A DNA stretch of 64,000 nucleotides, from contig JAJJLU010003506.1 in assembly GCA_023807065.1 (NCBI GenBank), positions 1 to 64,000 on the forward strand, given 5' to 3'. The translations under genes were made by a program, and so were the position numbers. The DNA comes from Isotricha intestinalis. Taxonomy: Eukaryota > Ciliophora > Litostomatea > Vestibuliferida > Isotrichidae. Below are positions 18,061 to 28,206 of the stretch, one piece after another. The notes beneath the pieces were generated by a model. That model saw only the letters and a program-made list of their open reading frames with translations. It was not told the origin of the DNA and searched no databases. Each line of letters starts with the position of its first letter. Position 1 is the stretch's first letter.

Positions 18061-21000
18061 ATGGATAACAAAGACCCATTAGTAAACATTGAAGATATTG
18101 ATAATTTATTAAGTTCAATAAATACAGATACTCAAAATATAAATATTCAAGAAGGAGAAGCACATATAAATGTAGAAGATGTATTAAAATTAACTGAAGA
18201 ATATGCAGAAGTTGATTCTGGAACATCAAATGCTTTAGACTTTTTAAATTCAACACAAAAAAATTTACAAGAATTACAAAAAATTGAATCTTCAATTAAA
18301 AAACCAGATATTTTAAATGAAATGTTAAATACAGATATTGTTATTAAGAAAAAAGAACTAGAATTAAAAGAAGAAAAAAAATTCAAAATTCCAAATTTTA
18401 AAAATTCAATTGAATTTATAAATTATATGGAAAATGAATATATAGAATCCACAATAAAAAAAAATAAAAAAATATTTAAACTTCAAAACTATAGTTCATT
18501 TATAAATAAAAAACCAACAGTTCTTCAATTTCCAAATAAGCAAAGTTTAACTGAAAAAATATTTAGAGAAAAAAATCCAATAAATTCAATTTCAGCAAAA
18601 GAAGATTTATTATTTACAGGAGATTCAATGGGAAAAATAAAAATGTTTTCAATAGAAAAAGAATGTGAAATTAAATCATTTTCAAATAAAGAAATAAATT
18701 CTAAAGTTTTATGTATGGATATATCAGATGATTTATTAAATTTACTTTCAGGTTATAGTAATGGATTTATTGCTTTATGGGATTTAAAATTTGGAAGATT
18801 AAAAAAATTATTAAAAGATCAACATGATTATTCTATTTTATGTTGTAAATTTATTAAATATGATGAATATACTACTCAATTTATTTCTTCTGATATTAGT
18901 GGTGAAGTTAATAAAATTATTTTAACTCAAAATTTCCTTTATTTAAATGTTTCAAATGAAAATATTATTTATTATAAAACTACTCCTTTTTATCAAATTG
19001 ATGTTTTGAAATTTAATAATGATGAAAAAAACAATTTAAACCCTGAAATTATTGCTTTAGCAAGTACTGAATTTGTTTTATTATATCAGTTAAATCCAGA
19101 ACCAAAACAAATATATAAAATTCATCGTCCATTATATTTTTCTAAATCTTATATTCCTGATATTTCTTTTGGATTTGGTTATATTCCAAGAAATGTTCCT
19201 TCTAATATTTTAGATGTTTTAAAAGATGATGAAATAAATAAGTTAGATCCTAATCCAATTGCAAGAATTAATGAAATTGATATTAACAAACAATATAAAT
19301 TATTTTCTGTTTCCTGGGAAAAAATTATTTATATTTATGTTTTAAAATTTATTAAAAATAATCTTTTCCAAGATTTAATTTTAGTTGGACATTATTGTAA
19401 TTCTACTGTAATTTTAAGAATGGGATTTATATCAAATTCAATAATATATATTTATGATGTTTATAAAAGTTTTAAAGTTTTAAATACAGGTTTAATGACT
19501 CCAGGAGATATAATATTAAATGATGAACACAATGTAATTCCTCAAATAAATAAAAAACATAAACCTGAATTAAATGATATTAAAATGGATGATCAATTTT
19601 TATTTCAATCATTTGTGAAAGATTTATCTGAAAAAATAAGGGAAATAAAATTACCAACATATAATAATTTTATAATAAATCAATTTAAGACATTATATAT
19701 ATTAACAAAGAAAAATTTTTCTTTTGGAAAGTTATTAAACTGGGAACAAAGTATAAATAATTTAAGACAAGAAGGAGAATGGATGGAAGCATTAACATTA
19801 GGTTTAGATATTTATATGGGAAAAAATATATCTTTTCCAGATATTCCAATTGATGAAAATGGAAGAAAAATTAAAGTGGGTTCTACTTTAAAAGGAATGA
19901 TTCTTCATTATTGTATTATTAATACTGAAAATGGAGATTTAAATAATTGCTTAGATATTTGTATTGAATTTTGCATTTTAATTAATGATATTGATTATTT
20001 AATTAATAAGGTTAAACCTATTTTTGATAATAAAGATTTTTCTGAAAATTTTATTCAAAAGTTAGAACCTTTTATTTTAAATGATAATATGAAAAATCAA
20101 AATATTGGTTATGATGCTTTGAAAAAAATTTGTGATTATTATATTAAAAAAAATAATATTGATACTTTAAATTCAATCTTATCTCATTTAAATTTATCTT
20201 GTTTTGATTCAGGAGATATTATTGATATTTGTGTTAAATATAAATTTATTACTCCTTTAATTGAAATTTATATGAATAATAAAAAAGAAAAATATTTTGA
20301 ACCTATTTTAAAAATATATAATATTTTTATTCAATCAAAAGAAATAGAAAATGATAAATTTATTTCTTATGAAAATGCTTTAAAAAATATTCCCTTAAAT
20401 GAGCTTATTAATTCTAAACAATATATTGGAGATAAATTATTATGGTATATTAATTTATGTGTTGATGGTATTAAATTCCCTAATAAAGAAATAATTTCTG
20501 GGAAAAAATATGAATTTTTAATTCATGATATTTTTGTTTGGATGATTAAAAAAAAAAATTTAACTGAATTAATAAATTTTGATTCTTTATCAGTTTTTAC
20601 TATTCTAACTAAATTTTTTAATATAAATGCTATTTTTACTTCCTTATTTACTTTAGAATATGATCCAAAACAATTTGAAGGAATAATTTATCATAATGAA
20701 CAAATTAATAATACTAATATTTATTTATTTTTAAATATTATTATTGAAATTGCTCAAAGTATAAATAAATCTTTTGTTCAATATGATTTATATTATTTCA
20801 TTATTCAAATTTCTTCTAAAATGGGAAAATTAGAAAATGAAATTATTCTTAAAGCTGCTAAATTTTTTATTAATATTGAATCTAAAATTGATGAATTAAA
20901 TAAAGAAAAAGATAATTTTGGTTTTAGGAATAAAAATTTTTCAAATGAAGAAATTATAAAACTATCAAAAGAAATAAATGAAATGATCAATCATAGTAAT

Positions 21001-22467
21001 TTAATTTTAAAAGAAAATGATTATAGAGATTTATTACAAACAACAGAAAAAACTTCTTTTATTTTAGTAAAAATAAATTTATTAAAATTATTAAATGAAG
21101 ATTTAAAATGTTTAAATGTATTTTTAACAGAATATACATTTGAAGATAAAATAAAAAAAACTTTTGATTTTATAGATGAAACATTTAGAAAATATAAAAA
21201 TCACAAGCAAGAAAAATTTGAAGAATTTAAAAATGAATGTATGAAACAATTAAATGTATTATGTGAACTATCAAGTCTAGATTTATATCAATTAATAATT
21301 AATTGGTTTGAAAATAATCAATCTTTAGTTTTAGAAAAATTAAGTACAAATAAATTAAATCAATTAAATTATTTAGAAAAAGTTTTAGCAAGTTATAAAG
21401 AAGATTATTTACCTATTGAAGATAAAGAAATAGAAGTTTATCAAAATTTATTAATTTTACATATTGATTTATTATGTGAATGTAATAAAACAAATGAAAT
21501 TTTACCAAATTTAAAAAAAAGATCTTTATATCCTTCAGAATGTTTAGATAAATTTATTAAATATGAAGTTCATGATGCTTGTATTTATTTTTATATTTTA
21601 CAAAATAATTTAGAAGATGCTTTAAAATTATCAAATAATTTATTAATAGAAGGAATACAAAAAATAAAAAAAGATTTAAAAGAAAATGAAGGAAAAAATT
21701 TTGATAGTTTAACAATTAAACATGAAGAAAATTTAAATAGAAGTATAAATATTTGTCAACAAGATTTTATAGATGATGAAATAAGAGAAAAATCTTGGTT
21801 TAAATTAGTTAAAATATGTTATGATTTTCGAAATGATATAAAAGATATAAAAAATAAAAATTTAGAATTAAATAATTTAATAGGAAATAATATTCAAAAA
21901 GTTTTTGAAAGTATGTATTCTTATGTTAAAGTAACAAAAATTATGTCAACTTTAACAGATGAAAATAAAGGAATTGAATATAAAGAATTTAAACCAATAT
22001 TAATTAAGATGTTAAATGGATTTACTCATTCAAGAAAAATATTAGAATTATGTTGTAATATATTTACTATTAATATTATTAAAGATGAAAAAGAATTTTA
22101 TAAAATTTCTAAAAATGGAAATTTATTTCAAATGAATAAATGTGATTATTGTAATAATAATATTAAAGTTGATGATATTATTATTTTCTTTAAATGTGGA
22201 CATAAAATTCATTTTATGTGTTCAATCAAAGAAGATGATTTATTTATTTGTTCTGTTTGTAGAAAAAAAGAAATTGAAAATGCTATTACTTCTAATCATG
22301 ATAAAGAAAAAAAAATTTCGAAACCTTCTGAAAAAGAAATTGAAGATTATTTCACACCTAATAATAATAATGAAATTTTAAATCGAACTTTTTATAGATT
22401 AAGTATGGTTAATAAAGAATTATTACATGATAATTTAAAAATTTTGAATTTTAATAATGATATTTAA
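18061..22467 (+). CDS. VPS8: VPS8, CORVET complex subunit
   Basis: 1468 residues. After an acidic N-terminus, residues about 165-480 form WD-like beta-propeller repeats (DLLFTGDSMGKIKMFSIEKE, LLSGYSNGFIALWDLKFGRL), the most conserved part of VPS8. Residues about 550-1340 are an alpha-solenoid with clathrin-repeat character. The C-terminus carries a RING-H2 finger starting at C1361 (CDYC, then FKCGHKIH, MCS and CSVC). VPS8 is the CORVET-specific subunit that binds Rab5 and tethers early endosomes. VPS41 also ends in a RING but is shorter and has a different propeller signature. The start follows an A-run, as in other genes here. Confidence 0.9.
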   Translation: MDNKDPLVNIEDIDNLLSSINTDTQNINIQEGEAHINVEDVLKLTEEYAEVDSGTSNALDFLNSTQKNLQELQKIESSIKKPDILNEMLNTDIVIKKKELELKEEKKFKIPNFKNSIEFINYMENEYIESTIKKNKKIFKLQNYSSFINKKPTVLQFPNKQSLTEKIFREKNPINSISAKEDLLFTGDSMGKIKMFSIEKECEIKSFSNKEINSKVLCMDISDDLLNLLSGYSNGFIALWDLKFGRLKKLLKDQHDYSILCCKFIKYDEYTTQFISSDISGEVNKIILTQNFLYLNVSNENIIYYKTTPFYQIDVLKFNNDEKNNLNPEIIALASTEFVLLYQLNPEPKQIYKIHRPLYFSKSYIPDISFGFGYIPRNVPSNILDVLKDDEINKLDPNPIARINEIDINKQYKLFSVSWEKIIYIYVLKFIKNNLFQDLILVGHYCNSTVILRMGFISNSIIYIYDVYKSFKVLNTGLMTPGDIILNDEHNVIPQINKKHKPELNDIKMDDQFLFQSFVKDLSEKIREIKLPTYNNFIINQFKTLYILTKKNFSFGKLLNWEQSINNLRQEGEWMEALTLGLDIYMGKNISFPDIPIDENGRKIKVGSTLKGMILHYCIINTENGDLNNCLDICIEFCILINDIDYLINKVKPIFDNKDFSENFIQKLEPFILNDNMKNQNIGYDALKKICDYYIKKNNIDTLNSILSHLNLSCFDSGDIIDICVKYKFITPLIEIYMNNKKEKYFEPILKIYNIFIQSKEIENDKFISYENALKNIPLNELINSKQYIGDKLLWYINLCVDGIKFPNKEIISGKKYEFLIHDIFVWMIKKKNLTELINFDSLSVFTILTKFFNINAIFTSLFTLEYDPKQFEGIIYHNEQINNTNIYLFLNIIIEIAQSINKSFVQYDLYYFIIQISSKMGKLENEIILKAAKFFINIESKIDELNKEKDNFGFRNKNFSNEEIIKLSKEINEMINHSNLILKENDYRDLLQTTEKTSFILVKINLLKLLNEDLKCLNVFLTEYTFEDKIKKTFDFIDETFRKYKNHKQEKFEEFKNECMKQLNVLCELSSLDLYQLIINWFENNQSLVLEKLSTNKLNQLNYLEKVLASYKEDYLPIEDKEIEVYQNLLILHIDLLCECNKTNEILPNLKKRSLYPSECLDKFIKYEVHDACIYFYILQNNLEDALKLSNNLLIEGIQKIKKDLKENEGKNFDSLTIKHEENLNRSINICQQDFIDDEIREKSWFKLVKICYDFRNDIKDIKNKNLELNNLIGNNIQKVFESMYSYVKVTKIMSTLTDENKGIEYKEFKPILIKMLNGFTHSRKILELCCNIFTINIIKDEKEFYKISKNGNLFQMNKCDYCNNNIKVDDIIIFFKCGHKIHFMCSIKEDDLFICSVCRKKEIENAITSNHDKEKKISKPSEKEIEDYFTPNNNNEILNRTFYRLSMVNKELLHDNLKILNFNNDI

Positions 22468-22817
22468 AAATTAAATAATTTAATTTAAAAAAAGTTTTTT
22501 TTGACTTTTTGTATTTTATCTTAATACTATAATTATATTAAAATACTGAAATATATGATAATATTTTCATACATTAAAAAATATTAAAACTATAGAATTC
22601 AGTCTTAAGAGTAAATTATTTATTTATTTTTTGAAATATAAGAAAATTAATTGACATTTTCTTAAAAAAAAATATGTTTAAAATTTATTAAATAATAAAA
22701 ACTTTTAAAAAAATAAAAAAAACTAATTCCAAAAACTAATAAACTGCACAATAACAATGCAAAAAATAAGAAATATATTACCAATAAATAACCAAAAAAA
22801 AAATAGGAAAAAAAAAT
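22468..22817. other. spacer between convergent genes
   Basis: No gene or RNA seen. AT-rich, serving as the 3' region of VPS8 and of the PKA catalytic gene. Confidence 0.45.
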
Positions 22818-23789
22818 TTATTTAAACCAATTAATAAAAGGGTCATTTTCTTTTTTAAACTCCTTAACAGGGGTAAAATCATCTTCAATATATTTAGAAA
22901 AATTACTAACATCTCCATCACTATTAACTTTAGGAAGATAAAAAGGTTGAATTTCCATAAGTAATAATTTATCCCAATCAAATCCTTTAAAAAATCTATG
23001 ATTTTTAATATCATCAACACCTTTACTTAAATTTCCATATCTTTTAGTTAAATCAACATCTAATAAATGTTTAATAATACTTTTTGCACTAGAATCAAAT
23101 TTACTCGGAAATTTAATTTTCCCTTTTAAAATTTTTTGATAAACTTTCATAGGATCATCATCACTAAAAGGGTCAATTCCACATAACATTTCATATAATA
23201 AAATACCACAAGTCCACCAATCAACAGATTTACCATGTCCTTTATTTAATATTATTTCAGGTGCTAAATATTCTGGTGTTCCACATAAAGTATATGTTCT
23301 ATTTTCTACTACCTTTGCAAAACCAAAATCTGTTAATTTTAAATATCCTGTTTTATTTATTAATATATTTTCTGGTTTTAAATCACGATATATTATATCT
23401 TTACTATGTAAATATTCAAATATACATATTATTTGAGTGATATAAAATTTAGATTGATCTATATTAAATTTACCTATTGATCTTAAATAAGTAAATAATT
23501 CTCCTCCATTTATAAATTCTAATGATATATATATGAATTTTGAATCTTGGGTAAAACCATTAAATTTTGTTATGAATGGATGATCTATCATATTTAATAT
23601 TTTTATCTCATTTAATATATGGTCTGCTTGCTTTGATTTTAATATTTCTTCCTTTTTTAATATTTTTATTGCTGAATATTCACATGTTTTTTTATTTTTT
23701 GATAATTTAACTCTTCCAAATGATCCTAATCCTAATGTTTCTCTAAAATCATAGTCTTTTATATTTAAATCCTTTATTTTTGAAGTCAT
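22818..23789 (-). CDS. cAMP-dependent protein kinase catalytic subunit (PKA-C)
   Basis: 323 residues with all kinase residues present: glycine loop GLGSFG (20-25), K42, E61, YRDLKPEN with D136, DFG 154-156, the activation segment RTYTLCGTPEYLAPE with T167 at the PDK1 site, and APE 176-178. The AGC tail follows and ends near FINWFK, matching the C-terminal hydrophobic motif of PKA. The whole protein is hardly larger than the core, so there is no extra domain. It phosphorylates Arg-rich sites when cAMP releases the regulatory subunit. No regulatory subunit with an inhibitor sequence is in the window; the cNMP-binding protein at 1612-3858 lacks one in the part seen. PKG is less likely because there is no cNMP domain. 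Confidence 0.93.
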   Translation of the reverse strand: MTSKIKDLNIKDYDFRETLGLGSFGRVKLSKNKKTCEYSAIKILKKEEILKSKQADHILNEIKILNMIDHPFITKFNGFTQDSKFIYISLEFINGGELFTYLRSIGKFNIDQSKFYITQIICIFEYLHSKDIIYRDLKPENILINKTGYLKLTDFGFAKVVENRTYTLCGTPEYLAPEIILNKGHGKSVDWWTCGILLYEMLCGIDPFSDDDPMKVYQKILKGKIKFPSKFDSSAKSIIKHLLDVDLTKRYGNLSKGVDDIKNHRFFKGFDWDKLLLMEIQPFYLPKVNSDGDVSNFSKYIEDDFTPVKEFKKENDPFINWFK

Positions 23790-23981
23790 TTTAAATATAT
23801 ATGATTATTTTATTTTTATTAAATTTTTTTTTATAAAAGTTATTTTTATTTTCTTTTATTTATCATAAAAATATGTTTTTATTTTTATACAACAACTAAT
23901 AACATGTATTATAATTTTTTTGTATTAAAAAAATTAATATATAAAATATAATGTACATTTTATTTTTTTTATTGATATACA

Positions 23982-26021
23982 TTAAAAATCAACTTTTGTT
24001 AGAATAAATCTTATAAGTTTCGAATAAGAAAAATTAGTTCCTCTTATTCTTTTAATTTTAAAAATATGAGCATTTGGAATTTCTTCATCTTCAGTAATAT
24101 TAATTTCAATAATTAAACTTTCTTTTAAATTATCAATAATAAATTTATATTTTATCGGATTTCTAAATTTAATTTTATTTAATTTTAAAGATTGAATAAG
24201 AGAATCTTTTAAAAATAATTTTGATTTAAAAGAAATACAAATTAAATCAACAGGATTATATTTATCATCTTTTTGAATATGAGCATTAATAGAATTTAAA
24301 ATAGATAATTTTTTAATTGGATAATTTACATTTTGAAATGTTGTTAAATAAGGACTTCTATTAGAATTTATTTTTTTTGAAGTAGATATATTTTTATTCA
24401 TTTCATTAATATTATTATTATTAATTTCAGTAATTAAATTTTTTCTCTCATCAAAATCACTAATAATTTTATTATGATTAAATATATTTAATCTATTATT
24501 TTCAGTATGAAGAATTTTTCTTTCAGTTGATAAATTATATTCTTTATCAATTTTCTTAATATTAATAGGTAATAAATTTTTTTCTTTATTTAAACTACTT
24601 TCAATAATTTTAATATTATTTTTTTTTTTACTTATAGTTCTTGAATCAACATTTTTTTGACTTATAGGTCTTGAATCAACATTTTTTTGACTTTTAAATC
24701 TATTTCTAATAATTTTATTATTATTAGGAATATAAAAAGATAATCTTCTATTTTCTGTAATATTATAATCTAAACTTTTAACTTTTTTCTTTTGATATTT
24801 TTCTTTTAAAACTCCAAATTTTCTGGCTTCAATAACTTTATTAAAATCACAATTATAATTTTCATATAAATTCTCTTTATCTTTAATATATTTTAAAAAA
24901 ATATCACTTTTTAAATCAGCAACACTTTTTTTTCCTTCTCTGATTTTTTTTTTTAAAATTAAATAATATAAAGTAGAAATATCATTATGTTTATTACTTA
25001 AAATACAAGATCTAATATCTTCTAAATTTAATTTAAATTTATTTCCCATTTCTTTAATAACATCTTCATCAATAGGAATAACAATCATATTAACTAACAA
25101 TCCTTCAAAAAAAAAGCATTTTCCATTTTTTTTATATAAATTAAACCAAGGATGATTTTTAATTTGATTAATGTTAATTCTAAAGTGAGGATTAGTGACT
25201 AAAATTCTTTTAATTAAATCTTTAGCTAAATCACTAACAAAATAAGGAATATTGAATTTTCCATTAATGATTTTTTTATATAATATTTCATTATCATTAC
25301 AATCATTTTCAAAAGGTAAAAATCCACAAATCATAGCAAATAAAACAATACCAGAACTCCAAATATCAACTTTAGAAGCTTTATATTCTTTTCCATTTAA
25401 CATTTCAGGAGCAGCATAAGAAGGACTTCCACATGAGCTTTTTAACATATTATTATTTTTACTATTATATAAATTTGAAAGACCAAAATCAACTATTTTC
25501 AAATCATTGTTTTTTTCATCTAATAATAAATTTTCTGGCTTTATATCTCTATGAACTATTTTTAATTTATTCATATATTCTATTCCACTTATTATTTGCT
25601 GATAAAATTTACATGCTTCTATTTCTTCTAATTTTTTCTTTGATATTATATAATCAAATAATTCTTTTCCTGTTATATATTCCATTATTAAATATATTGA
25701 TTTTTCTGTTTGAATTACATTATATAAATGAACTATATTAGGATGATGAAGACATTTTAATATTTTTATTTCTCTTTCTACTCTCGTTTTATCTTCATAT
25801 TGTAATATCTTTTCTTTTTCCATTATTTTTATTGCCACTTTCTCATTTGTTTGCTTGTTTATTCCTAATCTTACTATTCCAAATGTTCCTTCTCCTATTT
25901 TGTCTTTTAATATAAAATCACATATTGGAGAATGAGGAATTTCATTATCTGGTATTAGTGATATTGTTTCTTCTTTTCTTTTTTCATTTGTTATTGTTAT
26001 TATATTTGGAATTTCTGACAT
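23982..26021 (-). CDS. AMPK/SNF1-type protein kinase
   Basis: 679 residues. The kinase domain spans about 36-294 with GEGTFG, K65, HRDIKPEN (D159), DFG 178-180 and SCGSPSYAAPE, typical of CAMKL/SNF1 kinases. The activation-loop Thr of AMPK (T172 in LRTSCGSP) is replaced by Ser195 in LKSSCGSP. A UBA-like autoinhibitory segment follows (about 317-385), then a disordered basic linker with a tandem repeat, and finally a KA1-like domain (about 585-679, IEINITEDEE... FKIKRIRG). In the family, LKB1 or CaMKK phosphorylates the loop, and the complex with beta and gamma subunits senses energy. BRSK, MARK and SIK kinases are alternatives sharing UBA and KA1, but SCGSP(N/S)YAAPE favours the AMPK/BRSK side. 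Confidence 0.87.
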   Translation of the reverse strand: MSEIPNIITITNEKRKEETISLIPDNEIPHSPICDFILKDKIGEGTFGIVRLGINKQTNEKVAIKIMEKEKILQYEDKTRVEREIKILKCLHHPNIVHLYNVIQTEKSIYLIMEYITGKELFDYIISKKKLEEIEACKFYQQIISGIEYMNKLKIVHRDIKPENLLLDEKNNDLKIVDFGLSNLYNSKNNNMLKSSCGSPSYAAPEMLNGKEYKASKVDIWSSGIVLFAMICGFLPFENDCNDNEILYKKIINGKFNIPYFVSDLAKDLIKRILVTNPHFRININQIKNHPWFNLYKKNGKCFFFEGLLVNMIVIPIDEDVIKEMGNKFKLNLEDIRSCILSNKHNDISTLYYLILKKKIREGKKSVADLKSDIFLKYIKDKENLYENYNCDFNKVIEARKFGVLKEKYQKKKVKSLDYNITENRRLSFYIPNNNKIIRNRFKSQKNVDSRPISQKNVDSRTISKKKNNIKIIESSLNKEKNLLPINIKKIDKEYNLSTERKILHTENNRLNIFNHNKIISDFDERKNLITEINNNNINEMNKNISTSKKINSNRSPYLTTFQNVNYPIKKLSILNSINAHIQKDDKYNPVDLICISFKSKLFLKDSLIQSLKLNKIKFRNPIKYKFIIDNLKESLIIEINITEDEEIPNAHIFKIKRIRGTNFSYSKLIRFILTKVDF
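24631..24690 (-). repeat. 30-bp tandem duplication in the SNF1-like kinase linker
   Basis: Two adjacent 30-base units (24631-24660 and 24661-24690) differ at one position and encode a duplicated ten-residue unit containing SQKNVDSR. The near identity implies a recent duplication in the disordered linker. Confidence 0.85.
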
Positions 26022-26387
26022 AATAAAATTTTTTTTATTTTTTATTTTTTTTATAAATTTTTTTGTTTTTTAATTTATCATAAATAATTTTATTATTTCT
26101 TTTTTAATTTAAATAAAGAAATTTAAAATTAATGAAGAAATGAAAAAAGAGAAAAATATTTATATTATATATTAACTTAAATTACAAGTTTAAAAGTACC
26201 AAATAATTTAATAAATGAATCAAATTTATTATTTATAAAGAAAATATTAATATTACTATTTATTTGCCATATAATATTACTATTTTCAAATATATTATAA
26301 TATAAAATCAATTTAAAACTAAAAAAAAAAGAAAAAAAATAATAATTAACTATTTTTATAAATTAAATTAATCAATAATAAAAATAA
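26022..26387. other. spacer without a recognisable gene
   Basis: About 365 bp with stops in all frames. It is the upstream region of the SNF1-like kinase and the downstream region of the C2-like gene. Nothing else is seen. Confidence 0.45.
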
Positions 26388-28148
26388 TTATTTTTTATTT
26401 GGTTTTTTTCTAGAAGAAGATTTTTTTAATTTATTATCTTCATTAACAGCATTATTATCAATAAATTTATCTAAAGAACTATAACCACCAATATGTCTAA
26501 TTCTAATATTATCTTTTTCTAATTTAACCATTATTTTTTGAGTTCCATATTCATAATTATATGTAGAAATTTTAGTAAATAAAATTTTTGGAAGTTTTCT
26601 TTTTGAATAAAAATATTTTAAATATTGTTCTAATTTAATATCAATATCATCTATTTTCGAAGTTATTACATATTCAAATTTTTTTGGTATTTCATTATTT
26701 GAAAATTTATCTTCTTCGTCTTCACTCAATTCATTTATTATTTCTTTTGAAGATATTAAATTATATTTTGTTAAAAGATTTTTTATTTTTATTTTTTCTG
26801 ATTCTTTTAAATTTGAATTATTTAAAATTATATTTATATCATTTAATTGAGAAATTATATTTCTTAATGTTTTAAGTAATATTTCTTTTTCTTCTTCTTT
26901 GTTATTTTTTTTATTTTCATTATTTATTAAAGAATTATTATTAAAAGGTTCTAAAAAATCTTTAAACAAATCTATTTCTTTTTCTTTAAAAGGAGTAATT
27001 TTTTTAATATTTTTATTATTATTTCTATTAACATTAACAATAATATAATTATTAAATTGTTCTTTATTTAATTTCTTTTCTAAAAAATACTTCTTTTTAT
27101 TAATATAATTAAATTTTTCATGATATAAGTTGAGTAAATCATAAAATTTAGTATTTAAATTAACTGAATTTTTAATTTGTTGATAAAATAAATTTTGATA
27201 AGCCATAAAATTATCTAAGACTTGTTTCGTTTGTTGAATCATACTATTTAAATCATTAATATTATTTAAATTAGATAAAGGATTTTCATTAATAAAATTA
27301 TTAATATAATCACTAAATTCTTTTTCAGTTTCTTCAATTTCATTTTCAATATCATTATTAATTAAACTTTTATCAAAAATATCTTCTTCAGGATTTTCTT
27401 TTTCAAAATCAATATCTTTATTTAAATAACTATTATTTTTAATATTTTTATTATCTTTATTAATAGAATAACTATTATTTTTAATATCTTTATTATCATT
27501 ATTTATAGAATAACTATTATTATTAATTTTTCTATATTTTTCACTATAATTTTTTTTTCCTTCAATTACTTTCCCATTGTTATAAGAAGGAGTTTTTGGA
27601 TTTTTTTTTCCAATAGTAATTTTTTTTGAATAATTTTTTGCTTTTGGACTTAAAGAAATATTATTTTGTTCAGTATTTATTTCAGTATGAATATTTGAAG
27701 AAGTTAAAGTTTTAGTTGAATCTAATTTATCATTAGTATTATAATTTATTTTTACATTAATTGTTAATATTATATTTTGTTGTTTTTTAGAACCAAAAAT
27801 TATTCTTTTTATAGAATCTGTCATTATTACTTGGCATTTTTTTTCAAAAAATTCTATTTTTTTATTTATTATATTTAAATATGGAATTATTAATTCTGCT
27901 ATTCCAATTAAAGAATTATTTTTAGTTACTTTTATTGTATATTTTATATTATTTTTCTTTTTTATTATTATATTTTTATGTATTATTTCATTTTGTTCTT
28001 TATACTATTTAAAATTTATAATTATTTTTACTGTTATTTCATCTTCAAAATCTTTATTTTCTGAAATAAAATGAAAGCCAAATAAATCAAAATCAAAATT
28101 ATTTGGTTGAAAATCGACAATTTTTAAAAAAATAGAAAGATGAGACAT
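26388..28148 (-). CDS. C2-like N-terminal domain plus coiled coil, two exons
   Basis: Exon 1 is 28032-28148 (39 codons) and exon 2 is 26388-28004, separated by a 27-nt GT-AG intron whose last codon would otherwise be an in-frame TAG. The spliced protein has about 577 residues. The first 130 are beta-rich and C2-like, with IGIAELIIPY and then VIMTDSIKRIIFGS; similar blocks occur, from memory, in ciliate proteins of unknown function. After that come a Ser/Asn-rich region with a threefold repeat of NNSYSIN-like units, a long coiled coil (about 250-430), and a last domain with GTQKIMVKLEKDNIRIRHIG, a small beta unit. Starting at the Met encoded at 27824 would cut the C2-like domain in half. It may be a cytoskeletal or centriolar protein, which is inference only. 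Confidence 0.68.
27428..27535 (-). repeat. tandem repeat encoding NNSYSIN-type units
   Basis: Three imperfect copies encode NSYSINNDNKDIK, NSYSINKDNKNIK and NSYLNKD in the linker after the C2-like domain. Confidence 0.75.
28005..28031 (-). other. 27-nt GT-AG intron (predicted)
   Basis: On the minus strand it begins GTAAAAATAATT and ends TTTAAATAG. It sits between codons 39 and 40, is a multiple of three and contains an in-frame stop. Its start matches the proven-looking 35-nt intron at 17872-17906 (GTAAAAT). Retention would truncate the protein after 47 residues. Confidence 0.72.
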
Positions 28149-28206
28149 TTTAAATGAAAAAAAATAAATAAAAATATATTAAAAAAATTTAAAAAAAAAA
28201 AATTTA
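28149..28206. promoter_or_regulatory. divergent intergenic promoter region, 58 bp
   Basis: Only 58 bp separate the starts of the C2-like gene (leftward) and the GH13 gene (rightward). Both promoters must be very short or extend into the genes. Confidence 0.35.
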
